64,000 bases of DNA from Sipunculus nudus (lineage: Eukaryota; Annelida; Sipuncula; Golfingiida; Sipunculidae): assembly GCA_026874595.1 (NCBI GenBank), contig CM049306.1, forward strand, positions 30,743,519 through 30,807,518, given 5' to 3'. A program made the translations under genes and the position numbers. This document shows positions 54,401-60,469 of the stretch, one piece after another. Position 1 is the stretch's first letter, and each line of letters starts with the position of its first letter. The notes beneath the pieces are model-generated. The model saw only the letters and a list, made by a program, of their open reading frames with translations. It made no database searches and was not told where the DNA came from.

Positions 54401-56361
54401 CAAAAACTTATCTGCAAAATACTTAAAAGAATTCTCTCAGTGGGATCTTGTTTCTTTGGCAGAGGTTAATGCAGTTCCATGAGAACCATTCTAGTTAACA
54501 TGGAATGAATGCAAGAAGTGACCCTTTAACACAACAAAAAATTCTGTTGCATCACTCAAAGGCCAAGTTTATAAATGAGTTCACTAAATCTTACTCACCA
54601 GCACCATCCAACATTTTCATCCAACTGACCTACTATAAACATGGAACGTTTGAATGACAGATGATCCTTAGCAATACAACTATATGAAAACGAGGGATTA
54701 AATATTCACTTAGGGTGGCCATTTATATAAACATTCAGCATCTAAACTTAAAATCAGGAGAAACAGAGAATTTTTTCACTGCTTGACCATGCACATCTGT
54801 GTCAAGGTCCTTGGGCAAGAATGAACTCATATGGTGTACCCTCTTTCTTTGTCTAGCCAGTTGTGAGCCCCTGGGCATCCAGAGGCTACAACCTTCTTCC
54901 GATATGTTATGTAAACCATGTGGGAGATAGCTATGTGATGTATGCCAGCAGGAACAAAGACTAGGGGGGAAACATAGTGAGTCAGCTGACTGAGAGTCAG
55001 TAGTAATAGTCAGCTGATCTAATCACATAAAACTTTTACAACGGGTATAACATCAAGTTGAAGTTCCAAAACAGGATCGCCATTGATAACCCATTCACCA
55101 ATTTATAAATTTCCACTGACCATATAAAACAAACTGACAATATAAAACAAAACAGATTACATTATATGTATATGAGAATATTTATTATGCAATTGTTAAT
55201 AGCTGCAATATCCCAGCTACACACCTTGGCAGGGAATCCCTGTATGAGTCTGAAGCTATATTTAGAAACAGAAATTCCACTGAAATTATCTTGACATCAG
55301 ATCTGACCTCATGATGACCTTGAGCTCCCTCAAGAAATGTCATGACCTTTACACAGTACCTAAACAGTGTTTGACTATAACATTCATGAGCTTATTCATT
55401 CAAGTTAATCATTAACCCACTTTGGTCTGTTTATTAGATGTAACATCAATAACAGTACCAGCTGGCCCGAGTATGAACTTAAAAATAGCCTGACTGGCCT
55501 TATTGAACACTTTAATAAATAAAGGTAGCAGCCATCAACAATAAATCACTCAATTTCACATAACATGTTCAGGTCTTCAACTTTATCTGAATTTAATTGA
55601 TTTGTCATCCACATCTTATTGGTTTATATTGTCTGAAATATGGCAGACAATACCAGGTAGATATATGTGTAAAATTTGTGATCACTAAATTATAACAAAA
55701 TAAATTGTTTTATATTTACAAATTATATTTTATAATATAGGTCACATCTGGTAATGTACTATTCAAATCATTACAATCACTGGCCCTAGAAAACAGATGG
55801 TGCACTCAAAATTTTGGAAATACAAAAAATGTGTCCATTCCCATCTGATAAACACTGATATCTTATAAAATAAATCTGATATTACTACTAGACTAACAGC
55901 AACATCAATATATCAAAGGGACCCTAGGAACTAATGAAAAATGTCACCAATTCCCAGAAATAAAATATTTTTTTTAATACTTTTACATTGGTCATTCTGA
56001 TAAATTTCAATAACAACCATGCAAAATCTTCAACTTCTAGAAATAATATGCTTTTCATATATTCCACAGGGGCGGATCCAGGATTTAGGAAGAAGGGGGT
56101 CCAACCTAGGAGGACTAATGAAAAAACTAAAAAAAAAATCAACAGGTCCGGAAAATAAGGGGGGGGGGGGGTCCAGGCTGCACAATTTTATCTGAAACCC
56201 TAAAAAAGCTTCCAGCGGATGAAAAAAATGGGGGGGGGGGGGGTGGGGTCTGGACCCCCGGACCCCTCCCCTTCTGTCCCATGTATCAGAACATAATATT
56301 AAGGCTACAGGCAGAAAAGTTCACTTACCCCTACATTGGGGATCGGGTTGTCAATGGTCAT
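11487..56361 (-). CDS. crebrf: CREBRF orthologue, whole coding span (seven coding exons)
   Basis: Spliced minus-strand gene, exons 56329-56361 (coding part), 20201-21179, 19620-19736, 13715-14102, 13059-13132, 12504-12626 and 11487-11590. All introns are GT-AG, every junction phase agrees, and the sum is 1,818 nt, giving 605 residues. CREBRF is a nuclear bZIP-like regulator; in mammals it binds and destabilises CREB3 and affects stress and glucocorticoid signalling (family knowledge). Landmarks: PTLAQLN (155-161), acidic DEGFGS segment (about 351-356), RFFWQY (398-403), TPNPKKL and IGNEL (about 459-472), basic region (about 496-515), short zipper (about 516-550) and a conserved C-terminus. 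The ATG at 56361 is the first in-frame ATG of its exon, but the frame stays open upstream to the acceptor, so an earlier start in an unseen exon is possible. The first coding intron is about 35 kb and full of transposons. Confidence 0.9.
12504..12626 (-). CDS. crebrf: CREBRF post-zipper exon (residues 531-571)
   Basis: 123 nt (2 + 40 codons + 1), acceptor TATTTACAG. The donor A|GTAGGT was chosen because it is the only nearby GT that keeps phase with the last exon. It encodes [17 protein letters not shown], resembling human DNLLFVINSIKQEIVNRV, which continues the coiled coil. Confidence 0.88.
12897..12941. repeat. Intronic inverted repeat
   Basis: Imperfect palindrome inside the intron between the 12504-12626 and 13059-13132 exons. 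The left arm carries CAAGGTG and GTGATAATG; the right arm carries CATTATCAC and CACCTTG; the loop is GTGAT. The arms are about 20 nt with a small internal mismatch. It could fold in RNA or be the remains of a small palindromic element. Confidence 0.7.
13059..13132 (-). CDS. crebrf: CREBRF basic region/leucine zipper exon (residues 506-530)
   Basis: 74 nt (1 + 24 codons + 1), acceptor TTATTCAG and donor CATG|GTACGT. It completes the Arg codon and gives [20 protein letters not shown], matching human [20 protein letters not shown]. Together with NKLASR it forms the NxxxxRxCRxKKK-type basic region of an atypical bZIP. Confidence 0.95.
13715..14102 (-). CDS. crebrf: CREBRF exon with conserved pre-bZIP block and start of basic region (residues 377-505)
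   Basis: 388 nt, acceptor TTTTTTACAG and donor TCTAG|GTATGG. It encodes [11 protein letters not shown], then a 50-residue linker, then [19 protein letters not shown] and [10 protein letters not shown]. These align by eye with human KRRYFWEY, LTPNPKKLLQIGNELRKLN and SRKEKNKLAS, the diagnostic CREBRF blocks. Its upstream intron carries a transposon fragment whose edge is only about 54 bp from the acceptor. Confidence 0.96.
14157..16779. mobile_element. Full-length GGGACC...GAGCTAAAAA family element, copy A
   Basis: Begins ACAAGGGACCTATGGGTCAC, then GCTCAGCTG, and ends with a hairpin whose arms are TAGCTCAG-TGACT and AGTCA-CTGAGCTA, followed by AAAAA. The 5' word GCTCAGCTG is the complement of the 3' arm CAGCTGAGC. 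An ACGG microsatellite (about 16678-16725) precedes the hairpin. Length and sequence are nearly the same as the copy at 28806-31420. No protein is encoded, so it is non-autonomous. Lies in CREBRF intron 3. Confidence 0.75.
17122..18994. mobile_element. Composite or rearranged copy of the GGGACC...GAGCTAAAAA family
   Basis: A 5' end (AACAAGGGACCTATGGGTCA at about 17123) and a 3' end with short ACGG tract and terminal hairpin (to 18994) flank a middle that does not match copy A. The 3' part is alignable from about 18370. The middle includes a reverse-oriented relative of the repeat at 1-1000 and the candidate exon at 18176-18266. It may be two fragments rather than one element. Confidence 0.5.
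18176..18266 (-). other. Candidate 91-nt cassette exon in CREBRF intron 3
   Basis: Bounded by a good acceptor (TTTAATTACAG) and a donor CAG|GTGTAC. In the phase supplied by the 19620-19736 exon it is fully open and reads as a plausible peptide ([20 protein letters not shown]). Its length is 1 mod 3, so inclusion shifts the next exon into a frame that stops at 13982-13984, before the basic region. The major mRNA must skip it. It lies between repeat fragments but its own sequence is not seen elsewhere in the window. It could be a poison exon, a lineage-specific terminal variant, or chance. Confidence 0.3.
18995..19619. other. CREBRF intron 3, no other feature seen
   Basis: Intronic sequence between the repeat and the acidic exon. 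Nothing recognisable. Confidence 0.5.
19620..19736 (-). CDS. crebrf: CREBRF acidic exon (residues 338-376)
   Basis: 117 nt (2 + 38 codons + 1), acceptor TTTACAG and donor GCTG|GTAAGA. It encodes an Asp/Ser-rich stretch containing DEGFGS, the same word found in the acidic region of vertebrate CREBRF (DEGFGSEHE). Vertebrates carry a longer Glu/Asp run here. The split codons give Asp on entry and Glu on exit. Confidence 0.9.
20201..21179 (-). CDS. crebrf: CREBRF large N-terminal exon (residues 12-337)
   Basis: 979 nt, acceptor TTTGCAG at 21180-21181 and donor AAAG|GTCAGA. It encodes a low-complexity acidic, Pro/Ser/Gln-rich regulatory region. PTLAQLN (155-161) matches the conserved TPTLAQLN of vertebrate CREBRF. 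Three sumoylation-type motifs (hydrophobic-K-x-E) are visible: VKQE at 97-100, FKME at 138-141 and IKTE at 212-215. A short basic patch, RPLKRP, lies near 293-298. The exon ends with one base of a split Asp codon, in phase with the next exon. Confidence 0.88.
21452..21900. repeat. Local direct duplication, two copies about 240 bp apart
   Basis: Both copies carry CTAACTGAAGATGAAACAGA, CACCTGCAATTTATCTAACT, TTATCAATAT, TAACATGTG and CCACACTCTTT with GAAGAATTGTACAG. It lies at the start of the long CREBRF intron, just before the Tigger element. Confidence 0.75.
22021..24782 (-). mobile_element. Complete Tigger/pogo-type DNA transposon (2,762 bp)
   Basis: Both ends are a perfect 25-bp terminal inverted repeat beginning CAGTGGAGCGCCGTTCATCC (22021-22045 and 24758-24782), flanked on each side by TA (22019-22020, 24783-24784), the target duplication of the Tc1/mariner/pogo superfamily. 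The element contains a single long intact transposase frame on the minus strand. Further GTTCGGATGAACG-like words lie just inside both ends and may be transposase binding sites. It sits in the first intron of CREBRF, on the same strand. Confidence 0.95.
22598..24226 (-). CDS. Tigger/pogo-family transposase, intact
   Basis: 542 residues from an ATG 532 bp inside the transposon edge, no frameshifts. Residues about 8-58 form a Psq/CENP-B N-terminal helix-turn-helix ([20 protein letters not shown], then GRSTISDIK). Residues about 80-140 form the second, CENP-B/Tc5-type, DNA-binding domain (GPILMEKA, then [14 protein letters not shown]). Residues about 175-370 form the DDE domain with the full acidic triad: D181 ([11 protein letters not shown]), D298 ([10 protein letters not shown]) and D333 ([10 protein letters not shown]), with 34 residues between the last two. 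The C-terminus is acidic and Ser/Pro-rich as in Jerky/TIGD relatives. It would catalyse cut-and-paste transposition. Intact triad and intact ends suggest a young, possibly active copy; host domestication is the alternative but is not needed. Confidence 0.95.
   Translation of the reverse strand: MESGSRKRKHHVLSLEDKLSILERLDRGTKAAELAREFSVGRSTISDIKNSGQKLKDFKGQMPDTHASKRRKMMRTASDDKLDVAVYTWFLQERSKGSHISGPILMEKAAMYNKSMHGSDSTFLASSGWLKRFKERHGIWQLEIQGEALSADTSHIDEFRSHVRELQEQEGLRDCQVYNADETGLYWKVLPDKTLADASEKCAPGHKVSKERITALLCTNATGEHKVRPLVIGKSTKPRCFKHVNMDSLPVAYLAQKNAWMSRELFTDWFHQEFVPSVRQYARESLKQTPARALLLVDNCPAHPIEDELRTSDRNIWCIFLPKNCTSKIQPCDAGIIECTKRYYRKRLLSSLLADCVDSSLSIIERMRGFNLRDAINLLGDAWNDLRQSTIHKCWKNSLFLELKSPAGAQPPADMDEVESPTDIQVSSVAKAVDSDYSELIVADWLHCDGDLPTAAMLTDEEIVQSVTQEAAPETSDNEEDTSAPVKPPPTASEAFVHVEGVLSWLESLPKADPLHLSVLHYIRNQAGSYCSRQSDMRSYFN
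24785..25748. other. Intronic sequence, no gene recognised
   Basis: AT-rich intron with a G run at about 25240-25252. Open frames near 25174-25610 show no recognisable domain. Confidence 0.4.
25751..26970 (-). mobile_element. Non-autonomous Helitron-like element, GTATCCGC family
   Basis: Read on the minus strand it starts TTGTATCCGCC, forms a hairpin GTATCCGCC / GGCGGATAC-type structure at that end, and finishes CCCGTATTCTAG next to a host T; the host base before the start is A. The body holds repeated phrases (GGTGGCGCCAC-like words, GATATGAGTGATTTTATCCC) in about 200-300-bp tandem copies. No coding sequence. The same family recurs in opposite orientation at 40226-41101. Confidence 0.65.
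26971..28524. other. Intronic sequence, no gene recognised
   Basis: Mostly unique AT-rich intron. Near 28130-28400 are diverged TTGTTTGCAAG...CAAGGTCACCCATCTTC phrases, probably an old repeat related to the TGACC-rich elements. Confidence 0.4.
28806..31420. mobile_element. Full-length GGGACC...GAGCTAAAAA element nested in its own family
   Basis: Complete copy with 5' GGGACCTATGGGTCACGACG and GCTCAGCTG, ACGG tract near 31335-31362 and the terminal hairpin to 31420. By eye it is almost identical to copy A at 14157-16779 along the whole length, so both moved recently or were duplicated. Non-coding. Confidence 0.8.
32606..35516 (-). mobile_element. Non-autonomous Helitron-like element, GTATCCCC family, long copy
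   Basis: Read on the minus strand: starts TTGTATCCCCAGACAAAG with a hairpin (GTATCCCC/GGGGATAC) and ends with the stem GGCACC-cgc-GGTGCC, 11 nt before a terminal CTAG. The empty site is inferable from the uninterrupted copies (GATTAAA|TAATGTT), so it lies between A and T with no target duplication, as for Helitrons. The interior is a TGACC-rich tandem array. No gene. Confidence 0.75.
32740..34860. repeat. 289-bp tandem array with TGACCTTTGACCT words
   Basis: About seven copies; the most similar copies start 289 bp apart (for example 33433, 33722, 34011, 34300). Each has two clusters: GTGACCTTGACCTTTGACCT followed by CATGACCCCAAAATCAAT, and GTGACCTTCACCTTTGACCT followed by TGTGACCTC. Short frames here are by-products of the repeat. 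Confidence 0.9.
36815..37062. mobile_element. Short TGACC-type element fragment with terminal hairpin
   Basis: Contains TTGACCTCCTGACCCCAAAA, a GGAC/ACAG microsatellite (about 36962-37020) and then a hairpin CCCGCTT-ttc-AAGCGGG near 37037-37055 followed by GCCCTAATAAA. It looks like the hairpin end of another family of the same general design; the opposite end is not recognised. Confidence 0.5.
37063..39715. other. Mostly unique intron of CREBRF; no confirmed gene
   Basis: AT-rich. A plus-strand frame of 112 codons at 38921-39259 has a TATATAAGG word about 40 nt upstream and an AATAAA overlapping its 3' end, but no recognisable domain. Confidence 0.4.
39720..39915. repeat. Short tandem repeat of GCAAGAA/ATGCCAGAAAATTT phrases
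   Basis: Repeated ATGCCAGAAAATTTATGCAA, CAAGAATCTTGTGAGC and TTACAAATCTTGCAT, two to four copies each. The CAAGAATCTTG core is itself palindromic. Confidence 0.65.
40226..41101 (+). mobile_element. Non-autonomous Helitron-like element, GTATCCGC family, compact copy
   Basis: Starts TTGTATCCGCCAAAACAG with hairpin GTATCCGCCAAAAC/GTTTTGCGGATAC, and ends GTAGT-loop-ACTAC, CCGTATTCTAG, next to T (host A before the start, T after the end). A second GGCGGATAC lies at 41061-41069, near the CTAG end, and can pair with the GTATCCGCC of the first end. The body has two perfect GGTGGCGCCACC palindromes (40535, 40684) and a G run near 40931-40948. No gene. Confidence 0.7.
41102..42589. other. Intronic sequence, no gene recognised
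   Basis: AT-rich with no repeat or coding signal that I can support. Confidence 0.45.
42590..43440 (-). mobile_element. GTATCCCC-family element, fragment
   Basis: Carries the CTAG end (ACTAGATATTTCTTG, then GGTGCCATAGTAACCCCAGA) and a body of ATGGAGGAGTCCAAGATCTA and GATGGATGGACATGCCAAAT tandem phrases, but no hairpin end. It is cut off where a GGGACC-family 5' end begins at about 43445. Confidence 0.6.
43445..43997. mobile_element. 5' fragment of a GGGACC-family element
   Basis: Starts AAACAAGGGACCCATGGGTC, then GCTCAGCTG; the internal part is diverged from copies A and C. It ends where the next element is inserted. Confidence 0.5.
43998..45413 (-). mobile_element. GTATCCCC-family Helitron-like element, 1.4-kb copy
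   Basis: Same ends as the 32606-35516 copy: GGCACC-gca-GGTGCC stem beside the CTAG terminus, and the GTATCTCC/GGGGATAC hairpin near 45385-45411 at the other end. It carries only about two of the 289-bp TGACC units, versus about seven in the long copy, so array length varies between copies. Confidence 0.7.
45514..45538. repeat. Poly-C tract
   Basis: Twenty-five consecutive C residues; length is likely unreliable in any assembly. Confidence 0.9.
45540..46608. other. Intronic sequence, no gene recognised
   Basis: Mostly unique. A stretch near 46080-46300 (CATGCAATCATGAACAG, TCAAGGAATATTCACAAATG) resembles 12230-12430 near the CREBRF 3' exons, so it may be a low-copy repeat. Confidence 0.4.
46609..48330 (-). 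mobile_element. GTATCCCC-family element, hairpin end degraded
   Basis: CTAG end intact (GGCACC-aca-GGTGCC, AGTATCTCCAGACA). The body has about 300-bp tandem copies of GATGGACGCCACGCCAAAAC and GTCTTGAATACAAGATGGA phrases, a perfect GGTGGCGCCACC at 47699-47710 and a CAAGGTCAAGGTCACTCTCC region. The far end lacks the hairpin. Confidence 0.6.
48331..49724. other. Intronic sequence, no gene recognised
   Basis: AT-rich; no coding or repeat signal supported. Confidence 0.45.
49725..50905 (-). mobile_element. Non-autonomous Helitron-like element, ATGCCCCCGCC family
   Basis: One end is CTAGATGTGTTGGAATGACAC followed by ATGCCCCCGCC (49748-49758). The other end is a hairpin finishing GGCGGGGGCAT (50893-50903), the exact complement. 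Between them are six copies of a unit of about 180 bp (TCTATGTTCAGGAGCCGTAA, GGTCAAAAGTAGGTCAAC, AACTCGATCTGTAACTGGTC, ATCAGGCCAATATCTGCAGG). Short GGAATGACGGA repeats precede the hairpin. No gene. Confidence 0.75.
50906..52180. other. Intronic sequence with (TA)n microsatellite
   Basis: AT-rich; an interrupted TA tract lies at about 51438-51500 and a G run at about 52084-52099. No gene recognised. Confidence 0.5.
52181..52760. mobile_element. Decayed TGACC-type element
   Basis: Begins with a GGGACCCATGCATCTCAACG and GCTCAGCTG end and continues with diverged TGACCTTTACCTTTGACCT, ACCTTGACCTTTGACCTTGT clusters like those of the 289-bp array. Confidence 0.5.
52761..54090. other. Intronic sequence, no gene recognised
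   Basis: Nothing supported beyond AT-rich intron. Confidence 0.45.
54095..54290. repeat. Tandem repeat, about 57-bp units
   Basis: Four diverged copies of GAGGTTATGTTTTCACC, GTGCCTGTTTG and CACCTCTACCA. Confidence 0.75.
54291..54494 (+). mobile_element. Helitron 3' end
   Basis: Ends GGCAGAGGTTAATGCAG, then the small stem GTTC-catga-GAAC and CATTCTAG with host T after it. This matches the common invertebrate Helitron terminus design (GGAGGT..., hairpin, TTCTAG|T). The 57-bp repeats directly upstream may belong to the same element. Confidence 0.6.
54495..56066. other. Intronic sequence, no gene recognised
   Basis: AT-rich. A small palindromic cluster GAGTCAGCTGACTGAGAGTC lies near 54979-54998. 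No gene supported. Confidence 0.45.
56067..56280. mobile_element. G-rich CAGGGGCGGATCCAGG element fragment
   Basis: The left end CAGGGGCGGATCCAGGA resembles the terminus of the 2773-3173 element; it has several long G runs (56159-56171 and near 56231-56250) and a GGACCCCCGGACCCC right part. It ends about 50 bp from the donor side of the first CREBRF coding exon. Confidence 0.45.
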
Positions 56362-56405
56362 TGGAGGCTTGCTGAGTGCCCTGATTCGCTCCACAATTTT
56401 CTTTC
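56329..56405 (-). CDS. crebrf: CREBRF first recognised coding exon (5' UTR plus 11 codons)
   Basis: A 77-nt exon bounded by a TTGTAG acceptor and a strong GTAAGT donor. It ends on a codon boundary, exactly the phase needed by the exon starting at 21179. The ATG at 56361-56359 gives [11 protein letters not shown], which joins to [10 protein letters not shown]. The other two frames contain stops. The chosen frame is open for the whole exon (KKIVERIRALSKPP before the ATG), so the exon may be wholly coding if an upstream exon supplies a start. The context at -3 is C, a weak initiation context. No direct similarity to the human N-terminus is claimed for these residues; assignment rests on phase, strand and position. 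Confidence 0.6.
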
Positions 56406-58230
56406 CTACAATTGGTATCATGTAATAATCTTAAGCTTTATATTATAATCTTTAAGCATATTTCTATATCTACACCATGTATACACACACACATACATTT
56501 TGAATTTTGAATAATTATGGATGAAGAGGTGTCACTGACGATAGGTGCTACTTTTAGCCACTCTCAGGTAAACTGCTAAGTATAGCAACCTGCTAGACCT
56601 GTATTGATAGGTTACCCAAGTTTATTTCAAAGTTAATTAGTTAATTAATAATGACACCAACTTTTTTCCATGTGGACTAAATTCTTATTTAAATATGCAA
56701 GTGAGGGTGAACGGTGAAAAAATCTTAACCAGAGCATGTTCCTTTCAAACTGGGTAACTCTGACCCAATTTCCTAAATGAGTGTATATCTGAGCAGATAC
56801 AATGTACAAATATACACCAGATCAAATCTGGTAAATTAAAGAATACTGGTACAAATTATACAAAACCAACAGACAGGAATTCAAATTTTTTAATCTGCAT
56901 ACCTTGAATTAATTACGCAAAGACAAAGAAAATATATTCATTAAGTGACAAATGTGTCATGGCTCTAATTAGTAATTATACATATCAATAAAAAATTCCA
57001 ATGCTAGCAACAGTTCATTTTCTATTTCACCCATTACCTGTGTTATAAAGAACACCTTTCTGGCCTTGGGGGTTACATTTCAACCCCTGTTTATCTCTAA
57101 TCTACTTATTTGAAATTCTGAAGCAATATTTTATCATTTTGTGAAAAATAGCAAATTAACAAACCTGATAAAAGTTGGTTATTTCAATGTATGTCATATC
57201 CAGGGTATTGTCTCAATCATGATACAGTTGTTAATCTCCTATCAATGGTTTATCAAAGGTAGATTCCCTATTAACATCTTTTGAGCAGTGCTCATTACCT
57301 TACACACATTACAGTGACGAGGTTAGAAATGGTCATGTCACTTGGATGATAAATGAACTAAACATTTAAAGATATTATTTTCATTCCCAGGAATTATAAA
57401 TAGGCCAAATCCCTAAGTCCACATGCACTGTATTTGGCTAAGCCTAAAGTTTCAATGAGTTTTCATCACAAATCAAGAAAGTGCTGCCCTGGACAAAAAC
57501 TGTTTGAGATCAGCTGATTTCTCACAACACTAACATGTTTCCTTACTGTTAACATCGACAGAGGTGTTTTTGGGGCATGACTATAGGTGCAAGCCCGCCT
57601 CAGCTAAACTGAATACCTGATTGTATAGTTTGAGATCAAGGCAAAACTGATATTGTGTGATAATATCAGAAAAAAAATATGATAAACCATAATAAATTAT
57701 GTCATCTCAATGAAATGCCAGATGAAAATTAAAAAGAATCGCTCACTGTTCCTGCACTTTAGTTAGCAGTAGAAACCACACAACTTAAGGTATTTAAGTC
57801 CCATAAGAGGCACATTGCACAAGCAACTGTCACTGCTATCCAAGGGAAGTTAATATTTTGCAACCCTAGGTGCTATAAGAACAAAGACTCCTAGTGCTGA
57901 GTAATACTTCTTTGTTTACTTGGTACACCTACGGTTCGACAGAGTAGGAACTGGCCAGTCTGTCTGAATTATCTGACGAGGTCCACAATAAATGGTTGTC
58001 CCCTAATTTAACTTGAACAGCCTTGGGCACTGGGTGGGCGGGATTCCGATCAGCGTTTCGTTGACTGGACACTGGGACAAGGAGAGTTAAAGAGGTCACT
58101 GGGTACACAACTGTTGTACTTGGTGCGGCCCTGTTCCTGGACAACTTCAAACTTGTGGGACAAAAAGTTGACCCGAACAAAATCCTTCAGTGCCTTTTAA
58201 CGGCAAATCTAAGGTTTCTAAAACGCTCAC
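56406..58230. other. Presumed first CREBRF intron, no other gene
   Basis: AT-rich, little repeat content. A minus-strand open frame at 57929-58180 has no recognisable domain and may be chance. Confidence 0.4.
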
Positions 58231-58911
58231 CCGTTTTGAGATTTGTTCCTTCCCATCACTTACACGTCCATGAAAAGCAGTGACAATTTAGTACATTGTT
58301 AGAACTGGGTCGTTCAGAACAATACGAAGTCCCAGCTGACATGACCAACTGACTCGCGAAGTGATTATGAAATCAGTTTTGTATAAGCTCCTTGCTGGCC
58401 TACCTTTTCACGCGATCCGGGCTGAATTTGTTTCTGATATCCTTTTGTGGTTATCACAGAGAGTCAGTCCACGCCTTTTTCCTCCTAAGTAACACGATTT
58501 CCAGTAGTTATCCCAAGAAAACGGGTTTGTTTTGGTCCACCTCGTGGATTCTGGAAAATTTTGTTTTGGTTCTGTCAACCAAGCAGGAGTGTCTTCTCGC
58601 AGTCCCGTGACTCTTGCGTCAGCATGGAATGTGACCAATCACAGCGCTGCGTGGTGGACATTTCCCTCCCTATGTATATTCGAGAAGGTTGAGAGATTTT
58701 GGGTACAAGGTGCGAGCAAGAACAGCTTGCAACCGGTCAGACACATGCAACAATTTATATCTGGACACGGAAACATATAATACAGTATATCAAATAAAAA
58801 TATAGTTTCATTGAAGCTAATTGGTTGTTCTTTACTGAGGACAAAGTAAGTTTGAGAATGTAAACAAGATCGGGTGGGCCAGGAAGAAACCAGTTGCTAT
58901 GTTGACGTCAT
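58231..58911 (-). promoter_or_regulatory. Candidate CREBRF promoter and non-coding first exon
   Basis: Low-repeat, less AT-rich stretch 1.8 kb upstream of the first coding exon. Two strong minus-strand donors are present, ACGT|GTAAGTG (exon end 58264) and ACGG|GTGAGCG (exon end 58231), either of which could splice to the acceptor at 56406. Upstream on the minus strand are an inverted CCAAT box (plus-strand CCAAT at 58635-58639), a three-unit heat-shock-like element TTCgaGAAggTTG at 58679-58691, and a perfect CRE palindrome TGACGTCA at 58903-58910. No transcription start can be fixed from sequence. Confidence 0.35.
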
Positions 58912-59149
58912 GCATAATAAGCAGTCCTGGGAAATAATTATGCGTGTTTTGCAGGGGTGGCACGTGGCACAACACTGGCTTACCAGCTGATTGCTGTCAG
59001 TTTTAGCCCCAACAGTCACATGGCAACACAACCGACACAATTAGGAAACTACATAACTCGATGTAGAAAAAGGGTTTAATTACTGAGCAAGTTACATGTT
59101 GGATAAAACTGGAAATATATATGGGTAAACGGGATCAAATCAACTGCCC

Positions 59150-60460
59150 AGGAGTTTATTGCTTGCCGGAATCAAAGATTTCGGCAAGCATATTACTCAG
59201 TTGCGTATGTCTGTTTGTTGCTTGCCGGAAATCTTCGATTTCGGCAAGCATGTTCGTCAGTTGCGTATGTCTGTTTGTCTTTTTGTTTGTTTGTTTGTTT
59301 GTTTGTCACGACTCTCCAGGTCACACTTTTGCATCAATCAACTTGAAACTTACAGGCTTGATTGAGAAATTGATTTCTAGGTGCCCTATTGTTTTTGGTC
59401 AACATTGCTCCAAGGTCAAGGGTCAAGGTCACGACAGGTATGGTTAACGGTTTTTGCACTATAACTTCGCCATAAATAGGCTTATCCACTTCTGCAATAG
59501 CTCATTTTTTTCGTCATCACCTGGCCTTTCTTTTGACATGTAGCTTACTGGAATTTGCTGTTACCATGGTTACGCAATTTTGGGGAGAAATCATGGAATT
59601 TCGTGATATTTTTCAAATTTGCAGCAATCGTACTGATTCTGAGATATTTTATGTAACACAAGAATATCTCGAAATTGTTTTTTCAGATTTTGGAAATGGC
59701 CGCCAGGGGGCGTTGCAGATGAAAAAACATGAAAATTTGTTTTGGTGCTATACCTCCAGAACTATTTAACATTGGGCCATTTCCATGACAGCACCTTCAA
59801 GTGGGGTCCATGGGCTTATTTTTGCGCATAGGTGCCAAACTGCGCTATTGCCAGATTTCTCTATTTTTGGGGTAAAACTTTTGAATTTTGAAAATATGCA
59901 GTTTTCAGCTTCTAACTCTGTCAGTTTTTATGCTGGAGAGGTCAATTTTTTTGCATCTTGTAGCCCTTGGTGAGTTCTCGGTGATCCAATCAAAAATCTT
60001 GCAAAATCTCGCACCGTTTCTCGTCAAACGAGAGTCTTCGAGATTTCATTAAATATGACCTACAGGTTGCATTTTTTTTAACAATGGCTTTGAAATTGAT
60101 ATATTTTGTGTTATTTATAAATATCTCGAAATCAGTTTTTCATTTTTTGGAAATAGCCACCAGGGGGCGTGGTACCTGAAACACTGTAAGATATCATTTT
60201 TCTGCAATATCTAAAACAATTTTAAACATGGCACAATTTTTATCGTTGTATCTTAAACTAGGAACATTGGCTTATTCCTCCGCACATGTAGCTTTGTGCT
60301 GTCGTTACCATGGTTACCAAATTTGTGGGTTAAACTTGACGATCTGATAATATGCAGTTTTTGGCTTCTATCTCGGTTAATATTTATGTTTCAAGGGTCT
60401 AGTTTTTTGCATAAGGCTGCTTCCCCTTGGTTCTAAGTCATTCAATTGCAAGTCTCGTCA
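59150..60460. repeat. GCTTGCCG-hairpin repeat family, first copies
   Basis: Hairpins GCTTGCCG...CGGCAAGC at 59161-59189 and 59220-59249, then TTGCGTATGTCTGTTTG, a (GTTT)n tract (about 59280-59305), CAAGGTCAAGGGTCAAGGTC, and two units with a GCCACCAGGGGGCG-type word (59697 and 60154). Non-coding; unit order recurs at 61.7-64.0 kb. Confidence 0.65.
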
Positions 60461-60469
60461 AATTTCGCT

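Noticed and set aside
58635-58652. ER-stress element (CCAAT-N9-CCACG)
   Set aside because: CCAAT is present, but the following word is CGTGG (inverted) after 10 nt, so spacing and orientation do not fit the known element.
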